Source: RUG369 sp050949645
GTDB taxonomy: Bacteria; Planctomycetota; Planctomycetia; Pirellulales; Thermoguttaceae
Assembly (NCBI GenBank): GCA_050949645.1
Contig: JBMNGC010000001.1
Span: forward strand, 682,001 to 746,000
Reading direction: 5' to 3'
Length of the DNA stretch: 64,000 nucleotides
A model generated the notes under the pieces. It saw only the letters and a program-made list of their open reading frames with translations. It was not told where the DNA came from and did no database searches. The stretch's first letter is position 1; every line of letters begins with the position of its first letter. Below, in pieces: positions 7,642-15,010 of the stretch. The translations under genes and the position numbers were made by a program.

Positions 7642-9072
7642 ATGACGCAACTTATTGAGGCGCGCGCGGGCATTGTCACTCCCGAAATGGAGATCGTCGC
7701 AAAAAAGGAGCGACTTGATCCGGAAACGGTGCGTTCAGAGGTTGCAGCGGGTCGTATGATCATACCTGCGAATAAAGTTCATCTTGCGCAGGGACTTTCT
7801 CCGATCGCGATTGGGCGTAAGGCGACGACTAAGATCAACGCGAATCTTGGCGTTTCATCTCTGGCGGGCAATCCCAGCCGCGAGCTTGAAAAGATTGAAT
7901 GCGCGATCAGATACGGCGCGGACACGGTGATGGATCTTTCGACGGGTTTCGACGACCTTGACGCATTGCGCGTTAGGATGATCAGCGCCGTCTCAGTGCC
8001 GCTCGGCACTGTTCCGCTGTACCAGATTTGCGAAGAACTCGACGATATCCTTGACATGACGAAGCGCGATATTCTCGACGCCGTCGAACGTCAGGCAAAA
8101 CAAGGCGTCGACTATATGACGATCCATTGCGCGCTTCTCCAGCGCCATATCCCACTCGTGGATTCCAGAATTATGGGAATCGTCAGTCGCGGCGGTTCGT
8201 TGACTGCAAAGTGGATGGTCGCGCACAACGCGGAAAACCCCTTTTATGAATGTTTTGACGAACTCTGTGAAATTATGAAAGCGTACGACGTCGCCTGGAG
8301 TCTGGGCGACGCACTACGCCCCGGCTGCATCCACGACGCGAGCGACGCAGCGCAATTTGGCGAACTCTCCGTTATGGGCGAACTGACCAAACGCGCGTGG
8401 GAGCATGGAACCCAGGTCATGATTGAGGGCCCGGGACACGTTCCACTTGATCAGATTGCCGACAACATGAAGCGCCAACAGCAGGAATGCTTCGACGCTC
8501 CTTTCTACGTTCTCGGACCGGTGGTGTGCGATATTGCGCCCGGCTACGACCACATAACGAGCGCTATTGGCGCGACGGTTGCAGCGTTTCACGGCGCGTC
8601 GATGCTGTGCTATGTTACGCCGAAGGAGCATCTTGGATTGCCAAATCTTGAGGACGTCCGCAACGGTTGCGTCGCATACAAGATCGCCGCACATGCCGCC
8701 GACATAGCGTTGCACAGACCTGGCGCGCAAGATCGAGACGACGAGATGGCGCGTGCTAGGAGAGCTTTTGATTGGGATAAGCAATTCTCGCTTGCGCTCG
8801 ATCCGGAGCGAGCTCGTCAATACTATGAAGAGGCGAGATCAAACCCAGTCGGCCATGAGCACGCTTCGAGAAACGACGCGACGTCGGCAAGTTGTCCCAA
8901 AGGACTCCATCCGACGCTCAATCCCGACGGAACGATTGCTAACGAAGAATTTTGCACTATGTGCGGTCCCAAATTCTGTTCCTTGAGAACGACCGCTGAT
9001 CTGATGCGATTGCGTCGAGAACGAGAAGAGAAACATAAGGAATTACAAGGAGACAGCTCTGCTGAAAATTGA
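7642..9072 (+). CDS. thiC: Phosphomethylpyrimidine synthase
   Basis: Radical-SAM enzyme converting aminoimidazole ribotide to hydroxymethylpyrimidine phosphate for thiamine synthesis. The 476-residue product is the short form, without the long N-terminal extension of the E. coli enzyme. It has NPFYECFD, SLGDALRPGC, EGPGHVPLDQI, GPVVCDIAPGYDHI and the cluster motif CTMCGPKFC (C-x2-C-x4-C) near the C terminus, which binds the [4Fe-4S] cluster. AAAGGTGG precedes the ATG at 7642; the in-frame GTG at 7633 is the alternative. No TPP riboswitch (no CTGAGA or ACCTGA box) is visible in the 160 bases upstream, so regulation must differ or lie elsewhere. No other thi gene is in the window. Confidence 0.96.
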   Translation: MTQLIEARAGIVTPEMEIVAKKERLDPETVRSEVAAGRMIIPANKVHLAQGLSPIAIGRKATTKINANLGVSSLAGNPSRELEKIECAIRYGADTVMDLSTGFDDLDALRVRMISAVSVPLGTVPLYQICEELDDILDMTKRDILDAVERQAKQGVDYMTIHCALLQRHIPLVDSRIMGIVSRGGSLTAKWMVAHNAENPFYECFDELCEIMKAYDVAWSLGDALRPGCIHDASDAAQFGELSVMGELTKRAWEHGTQVMIEGPGHVPLDQIADNMKRQQQECFDAPFYVLGPVVCDIAPGYDHITSAIGATVAAFHGASMLCYVTPKEHLGLPNLEDVRNGCVAYKIAAHAADIALHRPGAQDRDDEMARARRAFDWDKQFSLALDPERARQYYEEARSNPVGHEHASRNDATSASCPKGLHPTLNPDGTIANEEFCTMCGPKFCSLRTTADLMRLRREREEKHKELQGDSSAEN

Positions 9073-9096
9073 CGACTTATCGTCGCCAATTTTAGC
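9061..9096 (+). terminator. Hairpin at the end of thiC
   Basis: GCTGAAAATTGACGAC (9061-9076) pairs with GTCGCCAATTTTAGC (9082-9096) around a short loop. The stem includes the thiC stop codon and has one mismatch and one bulge. There is no long T run, so its strength is uncertain. Confidence 0.45.
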
Positions 9097-9193
9097 GGAG
9101 GCGTCGGATAGTCGGCACATTGAAGCCAAACGATTCGAGGAGCGTCGATGATTAAGAAGCCTTTTTCGTTGGCTCGGGCGCGTCTGAAAACAC

Positions 9194-9222
9194 TTGTTTT
9201 TGGCAGTAGTGTCGGCTATAAT
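9194..9222 (+). promoter_or_regulatory. Promoter of ribD
   Basis: TTGTTT at 9194-9199 and a consensus TATAAT at 9217-9222, 17 bases apart. The leader to the ribD start would be about 120 bases. It contains no FMN riboswitch signature. Confidence 0.65.
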
Positions 9223-9348
9223 CGTGAAGGCTTATTTCTTCGAGCGTAGGATTTGTCACTTGGAGAGCATTACCAGGATACTCCGGCGTTTTTGTGACGG
9301 AAATATGCCGGAAAACACCACTACTTTTGAAAGGTCGGTTACGAAAAA

Positions 9349-10539
9349 ATGAGTTCGAACCTCGATCAGTTCTATATGAAACGAGCGCTGGAACTTGCTC
9401 TTCGCGGGCAGGGACTGGTGGAACCCAATCCAATGGTTGGTTGCGTGATCGCACGAGCAGAAGGTTCATACGTTGCGGACGCGGGACTTGACGAGGGCGA
9501 GATCCTTGCCGGAACCGAATTGGGGAAAAAAGCAGAGGCGCTCATCGTAGGCGAGGGATGGCATCAGAAGTATGAAGAAGCGCATGCGGAAGTCAATGCG
9601 CTTATTTCTGCTGGCGACCGCGCTAAGGGCGCGACGATGTACATAACGCTCGAACCTTGCGCGCACCAAGGTAAGACTCCACCCTGCGTCGACGCTGTCA
9701 TAGCCTCTGGCGTCAAGCGCGTAGTTGTTGCGATGACCGATCCTTTTTCTGAAGTTGACGGCAAAGGGATCGCCAAACTCAAGGATGCGGGAATTGAGGT
9801 TGAGGTCGGCGTTTGCGAAGAGGAGGCTCAAGAGCTTAATCTTCCGTATGTGACGCGGATACGGAAAAAGCGTCCTTGGGTCATTGCCAAATGGGCGATG
9901 ACGCTCGACGGCAAAATTGCGACGCGTATTGGTTCGAGCTACTGGATTTCTTCCGACGAAGCGCGTTTGCGCGTCCACGAATGGCGCGAAACAGTCGACG
10001 CCATTCTTATTGGAAGTCGCACCGCGATGGAAGACGACCCGAAATTGACGGTTCGCCTTCCTGAGGGACGTACTCCGAAGAGGATTCCTGCGCGTATTGT
10101 CGTTGACTCCGGCGGAACGCTCTCCGTCTTTTCAGAATTGGCGTTAACTGCTCGCGACGTTCCTCTTGCGCTCGTCTTTGGTCCCAATACTCCGAAGGGT
10201 AAAAAGGAGTTTTGGGAATCCAAAGGCGCTGAGGTCATGGTGGTCGACGCGCCGACGCATGAGCAACGTCTGCTTCTGTTGCTTGAGAATCTTGCCGAAC
10301 GCGGAATGACGAACATTCTGCTTGAAGGCGGCGGCGAACTCCTCGGTCACTTCTTCGATCTTAACCTAATCGACGAAGTTCGCGTCTTCATTTCGCCGAA
10401 GATCATTGGCGGCAGCGAGGCGATCGTGGCGGTCGGCGGCGTTGGACGCGAACTCATGCGCGCCGCAGCGACGTTGCGCAACAAGAAGATCGAACTGATC
10501 GGTCCCGACGTGCTCATCAGCGGCCGCGTTAATTATTAA
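9349..10539 (+). CDS. ribD: Bifunctional riboflavin biosynthesis protein RibD
   Basis: Deaminates and then reduces the pyrimidine intermediate of riboflavin synthesis. The 396-residue protein has an N-terminal zinc deaminase domain (MKRALELALRGQG, NPMVGCVIA, zinc ligands in HAEVNAL and PCAHQGKTPPC) and a C-terminal NADPH reductase domain (TLDGKIAT, ISSDEARLRVHEWR, LLEGGGELLGHF). An extra stretch of roughly 25 residues sits between the NPMVGCV strand and the GEGWHQ segment, compared with typical RibD. The ATG at 9349 has only a distant GAAAGG, so the start is slightly uncertain; ATG 9376 (MKRALEL) is an alternative. It is bounded by its own promoter and a strong terminator, so it is likely a single-gene unit. 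No other rib gene is present. Confidence 0.94.
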   Translation: MSSNLDQFYMKRALELALRGQGLVEPNPMVGCVIARAEGSYVADAGLDEGEILAGTELGKKAEALIVGEGWHQKYEEAHAEVNALISAGDRAKGATMYITLEPCAHQGKTPPCVDAVIASGVKRVVVAMTDPFSEVDGKGIAKLKDAGIEVEVGVCEEEAQELNLPYVTRIRKKRPWVIAKWAMTLDGKIATRIGSSYWISSDEARLRVHEWRETVDAILIGSRTAMEDDPKLTVRLPEGRTPKRIPARIVVDSGGTLSVFSELALTARDVPLALVFGPNTPKGKKEFWESKGAEVMVVDAPTHEQRLLLLLENLAERGMTNILLEGGGELLGHFFDLNLIDEVRVFISPKIIGGSEAIVAVGGVGRELMRAAATLRNKKIELIGPDVLISGRVNY

Positions 10540-10561
10540 CGAAGCTCAAGCGCTGCAAAAC

Positions 10562-10596
10562 AAAAAGGACGTTCTCCATTGAGAACGTCCTTTTTT
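10562..10596. terminator. Bidirectional Rho-independent terminator
   Basis: AAAAAGGACGTTCTC (10562-10576), loop CATT, and GAGAACGTCCTTTTTT (10581-10596) form a perfect stem with A and T tracts on both sides. It ends ribD on the plus strand and the converging isochorismatase-like gene on the minus strand. Confidence 0.9.
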
Positions 10597-10613
10597 AATC
10601 GCCTATGTTGGGA

Positions 10614-11165
10614 TCACATGCGACCAGTCGCCAGCCTGTTGATTGATTTGAACTCAAGAGATCTCGAGTCCTGCGTTAGTTCAAAGAGTAGCGCTTCTGC
10701 AGTTGAAGGAATGACGCCTGCTCGAAAGGCGCGTTCGAAGGCGAACTGCATATCAACCGGATTGCGCGAGGAGACGCAATCGGCGACGAGATAAACGCGT
10801 TTGCCGAGCTCAAGAAGATCGAGAGCCGATTGCAAAATGCAGATATGCGCCTCGATTCCAGCGAGAATGACATTGGGTCTGCGTTCCGCGTTAAAGTAGT
10901 CTCGAATCTCCTTCGTAGCCAGACAACTGAACGTCGTCTTGTCAAAAACGATTTCGTTCTGCATGATTTCCGTAATTTCCTTAAGCGTATCTCCGAGACC
11001 TTTCGGATATTGTCGCGTAGAAACAACGGGAATTTTAAAGACTGCCAGACCTGAAAGAAGAAACTTTGTTCTTTTGAGGAACTGAGCAACATCCGACATT
11101 GCGGGCACGATCTTTTCTTGAACGTCAATGATGAGCGCCGTCGTATTATCTTTCGTAAGCGTCAT
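10614..11165 (-). CDS. Isochorismatase-family cysteine hydrolase
   Basis: An approximately 183-residue cytoplasmic hydrolase of the isochorismatase/YcaC/ISOC type. The catalytic Asp is in ALIIDVQEKI, a Lys follows in the middle (KTTFSCL region), and the nucleophile Cys is in GIEAHICILQSALDL. The substrate is unknown; relatives act on amides such as nicotinamide or isochorismate-like ethers. ATG at 11165 gives a normal N terminus with the Asp near residue 14. A TTG at 11198 would add 11 residues. It is 53 bases downstream of the HEAT lipoprotein gene and probably co-transcribed with it, ending at the shared terminator. Confidence 0.85.
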   Translation of the reverse strand: MTLTKDNTTALIIDVQEKIVPAMSDVAQFLKRTKFLLSGLAVFKIPVVSTRQYPKGLGDTLKEITEIMQNEIVFDKTTFSCLATKEIRDYFNAERRPNVILAGIEAHICILQSALDLLELGKRVYLVADCVSSRNPVDMQFAFERAFRAGVIPSTAEALLFELTQDSRSLEFKSINRLATGRM

Positions 11166-11218
11166 TAAGTTTAATTCTGCTGTTTGTTCAGCGGTCAAGG
11201 GATGTTTCGGGATTCTGT

Positions 11219-12109
11219 TTATTTAAAAATACCCGTCGCGTTATCAAGCTTTGGCAGTTTCGAATATGTGAATGGTTCCTTAGGCGGTTCCGAGAGTTCT
11301 CCGCGGGTATAGGCAAGGTATTCCAGCCAGGCCTCAGCGTCGTGACCATATTTCTTTCCTGTGACCTTGCCGAGCGACAGACACGCTTGATTCTGCAACG
11401 CGCCGTCATCGAGTTTCTCGCCGATAAGTCCAAGCTCAAGGGTCTCCAGAACGAGCGGTGAATCGTCGACCTCGAAGGAACTAAATGCGCGGAGGATTGC
11501 GAGGCGGATATCCTTGCATCTATCGTTTTCGTCCTCCGAACCTGCTGCAATGGAATAGGGAAGTTCATTATACCGATTCGCTAGTAATTCGGCGGCGAGT
11601 CTGCGCTCCTTTTGGTTTTCCTTTGCAACTGCGCCGCGCGTGCAGTATTGAGCCCACGCGTTACATGCGGAAAAATTGAGGTTCATGTCGTCCGACTCCA
11701 AGGCAGTTTTGAAGAGTTTCTCTGCAGCGGGGTTGGAGTAGTCGGCGCAGATTCTTGCGACAGCTTCAATCACGGCTCGTTTGACGTAGGGACTCTCAGC
11801 CTTTTCGTATTCTTCGTCAAGCTGCACGAGGAGGACGTCTTTTTCATCAGGGTTTGCCCTGGCGCCCTTTTTCCCTTTTTCCTCAATCAGTTTAGTTCTT
11901 TCCCATGGGCGAAGATAGCCAGGTATTTCGTCGCTGCGCCGCCCCGCGCCGGGAAGGTAGAGCAAAACCTTGTTGTCTGTCCAGAAGATAGGCGTAGCGC
12001 AGCCGACAAGCAGGATTGAAACAAGGCTCAGAAAGGCAACCGCTTCAAGAACACTCCTGATCTTGTCGCGGTAGCATGTCCAGCGCGCGCTAATTTTACT
12101 AAACAACAT
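11219..12109 (-). CDS. HEAT-repeat-like lipoprotein
   Basis: A 296-residue protein with a lipoprotein signal: a hydrophobic segment ending in the lipobox LLVGC, with the modified Cys at about residue 37. The mature part is helical with repeated patterns (YVKRAVIEAVARICADY, KLFKTALESDDMNLNFSAC, LQNQACLSLGKVTGK) typical of degenerate HEAT/armadillo repeats. It is presumably anchored to a membrane facing the periplasm and serves as a protein-binding scaffold; no specific role is known. The 294 bases between this gene and rpsU hold the rpsU terminator and no other gene. Confidence 0.75.
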   Translation of the reverse strand: MLFSKISARWTCYRDKIRSVLEAVAFLSLVSILLVGCATPIFWTDNKVLLYLPGAGRRSDEIPGYLRPWERTKLIEEKGKKGARANPDEKDVLLVQLDEEYEKAESPYVKRAVIEAVARICADYSNPAAEKLFKTALESDDMNLNFSACNAWAQYCTRGAVAKENQKERRLAAELLANRYNELPYSIAAGSEDENDRCKDIRLAILRAFSSFEVDDSPLVLETLELGLIGEKLDDGALQNQACLSLGKVTGKKYGHDAEAWLEYLAYTRGELSEPPKEPFTYSKLPKLDNATGIFK

Positions 12110-12310
12110 TTTGACGTCAGATCCTGTCGATTGGGTTTCGACGCGACAGAAGAGATGATAGCGTTTCCTCTTAAACTCGAACGTCCAAGGGTTCCTCCTT
12201 CAGACGCAATGTTTTTCGACCGAGTCTATCGCGGCTACGAAAAGCGTAGAGATTTTACCGCGTAGATGCAAGAGATAATCTTCAGCAACTGAAAGCTCGT
12301 CCAGCCACAG

Positions 12311-12344
12311 AAAAACCAAAGGCCGCCCCAAAGAGAGCGACCTT
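12311..12344 (-). terminator. Terminator of rpsU
   Basis: On the minus strand AAGGTCGC pairs with GCGGCCTT (plus coordinates 12337-12344 and 12319-12326, one G-U pair) and is followed by TGGTTTTT. Confidence 0.75.
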
Positions 12345-12403
12345 ATTACACATACAAAACCAGATTTAACGCATGAAGCGCGTTCAGGAGTAACCGACTA
12401 ATA

Positions 12404-12601
12404 TCAGCGATTGGACATTCTTGAGGCGCGGAAGGCGCGGCGTTCAGCTCGGAGTCGAGCGCGACGTTTGGTTTCGCTCGGCTTTTCGTAGAATTCACGA
12501 CGACGCATTTCTTTCTTAATCCCGCTGCGTTCGACAAGCTTCTTGAAACGGCGAACTGCTTCTTGGATAGTCTCTTTTTCACGAAGAGTAAGTTTGACCA
12601 C
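12404..12601 (-). CDS. rpsU: 30S ribosomal protein S21
   Basis: A 65-residue basic protein of the small ribosomal subunit that takes part in initiation. Typical S21 sequence is present: an early RFKKLVERSGI, then EMRRREFYEKPS followed by a run of Arg/Ala. Length fits the family. It starts with GTG at 12601, preceded by GGAGG (complement of 12608-12612) at ideal spacing. It appears to be a single gene with its own terminator. No promoter was clear in the 12602-12943 interval, and nothing else recognisable is in that stretch. Confidence 0.95.
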   Translation of the reverse strand: MVKLTLREKETIQEAVRRFKKLVERSGIKKEMRRREFYEKPSETKRRARLRAERRAFRASRMSNR

Positions 12602-12943
12602 TGTAAACCTCCAATAATCAGGGGTAGGGGAAAGGAAAAGACCAATCTTGACGCCATCAGAGAGATCGAATCACGATGCGCTGACCTGAAGCAGCCCTGC
12701 GCTTAACCTGATAAACGTTATTTACGCTTTTCCGGCTTAAAGTCGGAACTGAATTGCCACAACTCAGCTCAACCTTGCGTTAACCAACGACGGAAACGGA
12801 TGCATGACGTTAGAACTTCCAGCCTATCGAAGCATCCGATAACACAAATCTGCTTAATTCTACACGCGCTATAGACTTTGTCTAGATACTTCTGGTTAGG
12901 ATTTAGAGAATTTCTAACAGCGCGAGTATGATTGACGCCAAAT

Positions 12944-14899
12944 TCAAAGTCGAAGATCGAATTCGTCTTTTCCGAGGTGAGCCGCCTCAAGTTTGAGCAA
13001 GGCCCAAAACGTATACATGTCGACAAATTCCACGCGCGCCCCTCGCTCTGAATCGCTTTTGACCTGATCGAACATTTCCTTGAGCTGCGACGGAGACCAG
13101 AGAATCACGCGATAAACGTTAAACTGAGGTCCACGATCAAAGCGAACGTCGCTGAGAATAACTTGTGCGCCGTGTTCAGGGCCGGAGAGGTCGAAGTTCA
13201 TGGGACGGAAAGGGGTCTTGCCTCCAAAAGGATTGTCGACAACGCCGGCGACAGAACCGCGGTGCGTGATCATTCCGTCAGGTGAATAAGCTGAAAGACG
13301 TTCCAAGGTTTGACGATCAGTCGTCCGCGCGTGTCCGTCTATAATGAAACCGATCCCGGAAAGATCCCACTGTTGAAAATGTCTGACGCAATGTCTAATC
13401 CAGACGTCGAGTCCGTCTGGCAATTCAGAGAAACGTCTGGGTTCTACAAATCCCATCGGATTAACGTATCCAGCGCCCGAGTCTCCCGAGACAAAGAAGT
13501 CGTTGGGCGTCTTTGTTCTCCTGAAGTAGTCAAAGCCTGGCGCAAAACGGTCGGCGAGGTTGGGATTGAACGCCCAGCTTATTGGGATAGAGCCACGATT
13601 CGGGTCAGTCCAAAATCGCGGCGCATTCTGGTAGACCCATGCGGCAGAATCGTAATCTCCAAAGTAGATTCCGACGAAGGTTTTGTCGATCGGTCGATCG
13701 TTTTCGTCGATAAGCTTTCGTTCACGGAGCGTTTCAAGGGTTGGTTTTTCCAACGGGTGGCGCTCGTCAAGGGGGAAGTGTTGGTAGAAAGACGCGTTTG
13801 CCATCGCGCCAAATCCAAGAGCGTCGGCGTCGAGAAAAGCGTTATAATTCGACAAAATTTCCGCATGACGCCATTCCGTCTCGACTCCGCCGTGATTACC
13901 ACCTACGTTTCCATGGTCCGTATATTTCGTGTCCCAAGGAGTAAAACCCGCGACCCGAATAACCTTCTTGCCCTCTGTTCCGTCGTACGCCGCGCGCATG
14001 ATAGCATTGAAGGCATTGAAATCAGTCCCAAGGGATTGTTCGGGATCGTCGTTGGGCGTTTCGTCGTCCCAAGGCGAAAGGTCGAAGAAGAATCCTTTAC
14101 GCGATACGCCAAAGTCGCGGTTTGTTAGACAGTGATTCTGCACAGCGCCGATCGGATGATCAAGCCAATAGGAGTCGAGATAATACCCACCCTCCGTAAA
14201 GTTAACCTTGCCCGTCTTAAAATAACATTCGATCAGCCAGTAATAGGCGTCTGCCTTGACGGAACCGGTCGAGTCAAGAGTTGTATCCGGTATCCTTCCA
14301 CTCCCAGTGAACATGGGAGAACCGTCTTCGTTGATCAATCGTTTGACGATTGGAAGCCTTCGACCCGACGGAGACGCTACGAGCCGGTCGTAAAGCGAAT
14401 TTTGCGCTTCGTCATATCGGATCGGCAGCAAATTTTCGACGCCAGCGATCGTAAGCGCCACGTTGACGCTCGACGGAACGCGCTCGTCATAAAGCACGAC
14501 GCCGACGTACGCGTCGTTGAAGACGTCCAAAAGCTCATCCAATGTTTGGACGTCGCGTCTTTCGCGTCCCTGAAGCCAGCCGTGGCGAACCGTTCCGTCG
14601 CTGCATTGAATTTCCTCTGAGAAATTCGCAAGCCAGAATAAATCCACTTCGCGTTCATAGGTAAGAACAAAATTTACGTAGAGCCGCGCAGAATCGCGAT
14701 TCGCCAATCCTTGCAGAGCGGATATCAGCAAAGTTTCGTCCCAAACTCGTCGAACGTCGCTGGGATTGGCGCGTTCGACTGAGCGAAGATACGACATGTC
14801 GTAGACGTAATAAGGCTCAGACTGATTCTCGCCTGCGTTAACGAAAGACGCGGCGCACAGAACGAGCAAAGACGCGAAAAACGAAAAAAACTTCGGCAT
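12944..14899 (-). CDS. Secreted GxGYxYP-family putative glycoside hydrolase
   Basis: A 651-residue protein with a Sec signal peptide (FFSFFASLLVLCAASFVNA). It matches the GxGYxYP family, proposed glycoside hydrolases found with glycan-degrading genes in Bacteroidetes and planctomycetes; no activity is firmly established. Landmarks are ETLLISALQGLANRD near residue 55-70, the GFTPWDTKYTD segment, FVGIYFGDYDSAAW and the family motif, here SGDSGAGYVNPMGF. The usual YP of the family name is NP in this copy. It is the most downstream member of a minus-strand set with the WbsX/GH99-like, unknown and GH39-like genes, after a 111-base gap. Confidence 0.85.
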   Translation of the reverse strand: MPKFFSFFASLLVLCAASFVNAGENQSEPYYVYDMSYLRSVERANPSDVRRVWDETLLISALQGLANRDSARLYVNFVLTYEREVDLFWLANFSEEIQCSDGTVRHGWLQGRERRDVQTLDELLDVFNDAYVGVVLYDERVPSSVNVALTIAGVENLLPIRYDEAQNSLYDRLVASPSGRRLPIVKRLINEDGSPMFTGSGRIPDTTLDSTGSVKADAYYWLIECYFKTGKVNFTEGGYYLDSYWLDHPIGAVQNHCLTNRDFGVSRKGFFFDLSPWDDETPNDDPEQSLGTDFNAFNAIMRAAYDGTEGKKVIRVAGFTPWDTKYTDHGNVGGNHGGVETEWRHAEILSNYNAFLDADALGFGAMANASFYQHFPLDERHPLEKPTLETLRERKLIDENDRPIDKTFVGIYFGDYDSAAWVYQNAPRFWTDPNRGSIPISWAFNPNLADRFAPGFDYFRRTKTPNDFFVSGDSGAGYVNPMGFVEPRRFSELPDGLDVWIRHCVRHFQQWDLSGIGFIIDGHARTTDRQTLERLSAYSPDGMITHRGSVAGVVDNPFGGKTPFRPMNFDLSGPEHGAQVILSDVRFDRGPQFNVYRVILWSPSQLKEMFDQVKSDSERGARVEFVDMYTFWALLKLEAAHLGKDEFDLRL

Positions 14900-15010
14900 T
14901 TTACATTCCAGTAGGCAGTTAACAAAGGCTTTGTCCCGAGGTCGACCGTCTGGACAAAGCCTGTTGTTTAAAAGGGGGAATCATACGTTAGATCAACGAA
15001 TTTCCGTAGA

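Noticed and set aside
13310..14128. 272-codon plus-strand frame opposite the GxGYxYP gene
   Set aside because: It is a shadow of a recognisable secreted family protein and shows no independent start signal.
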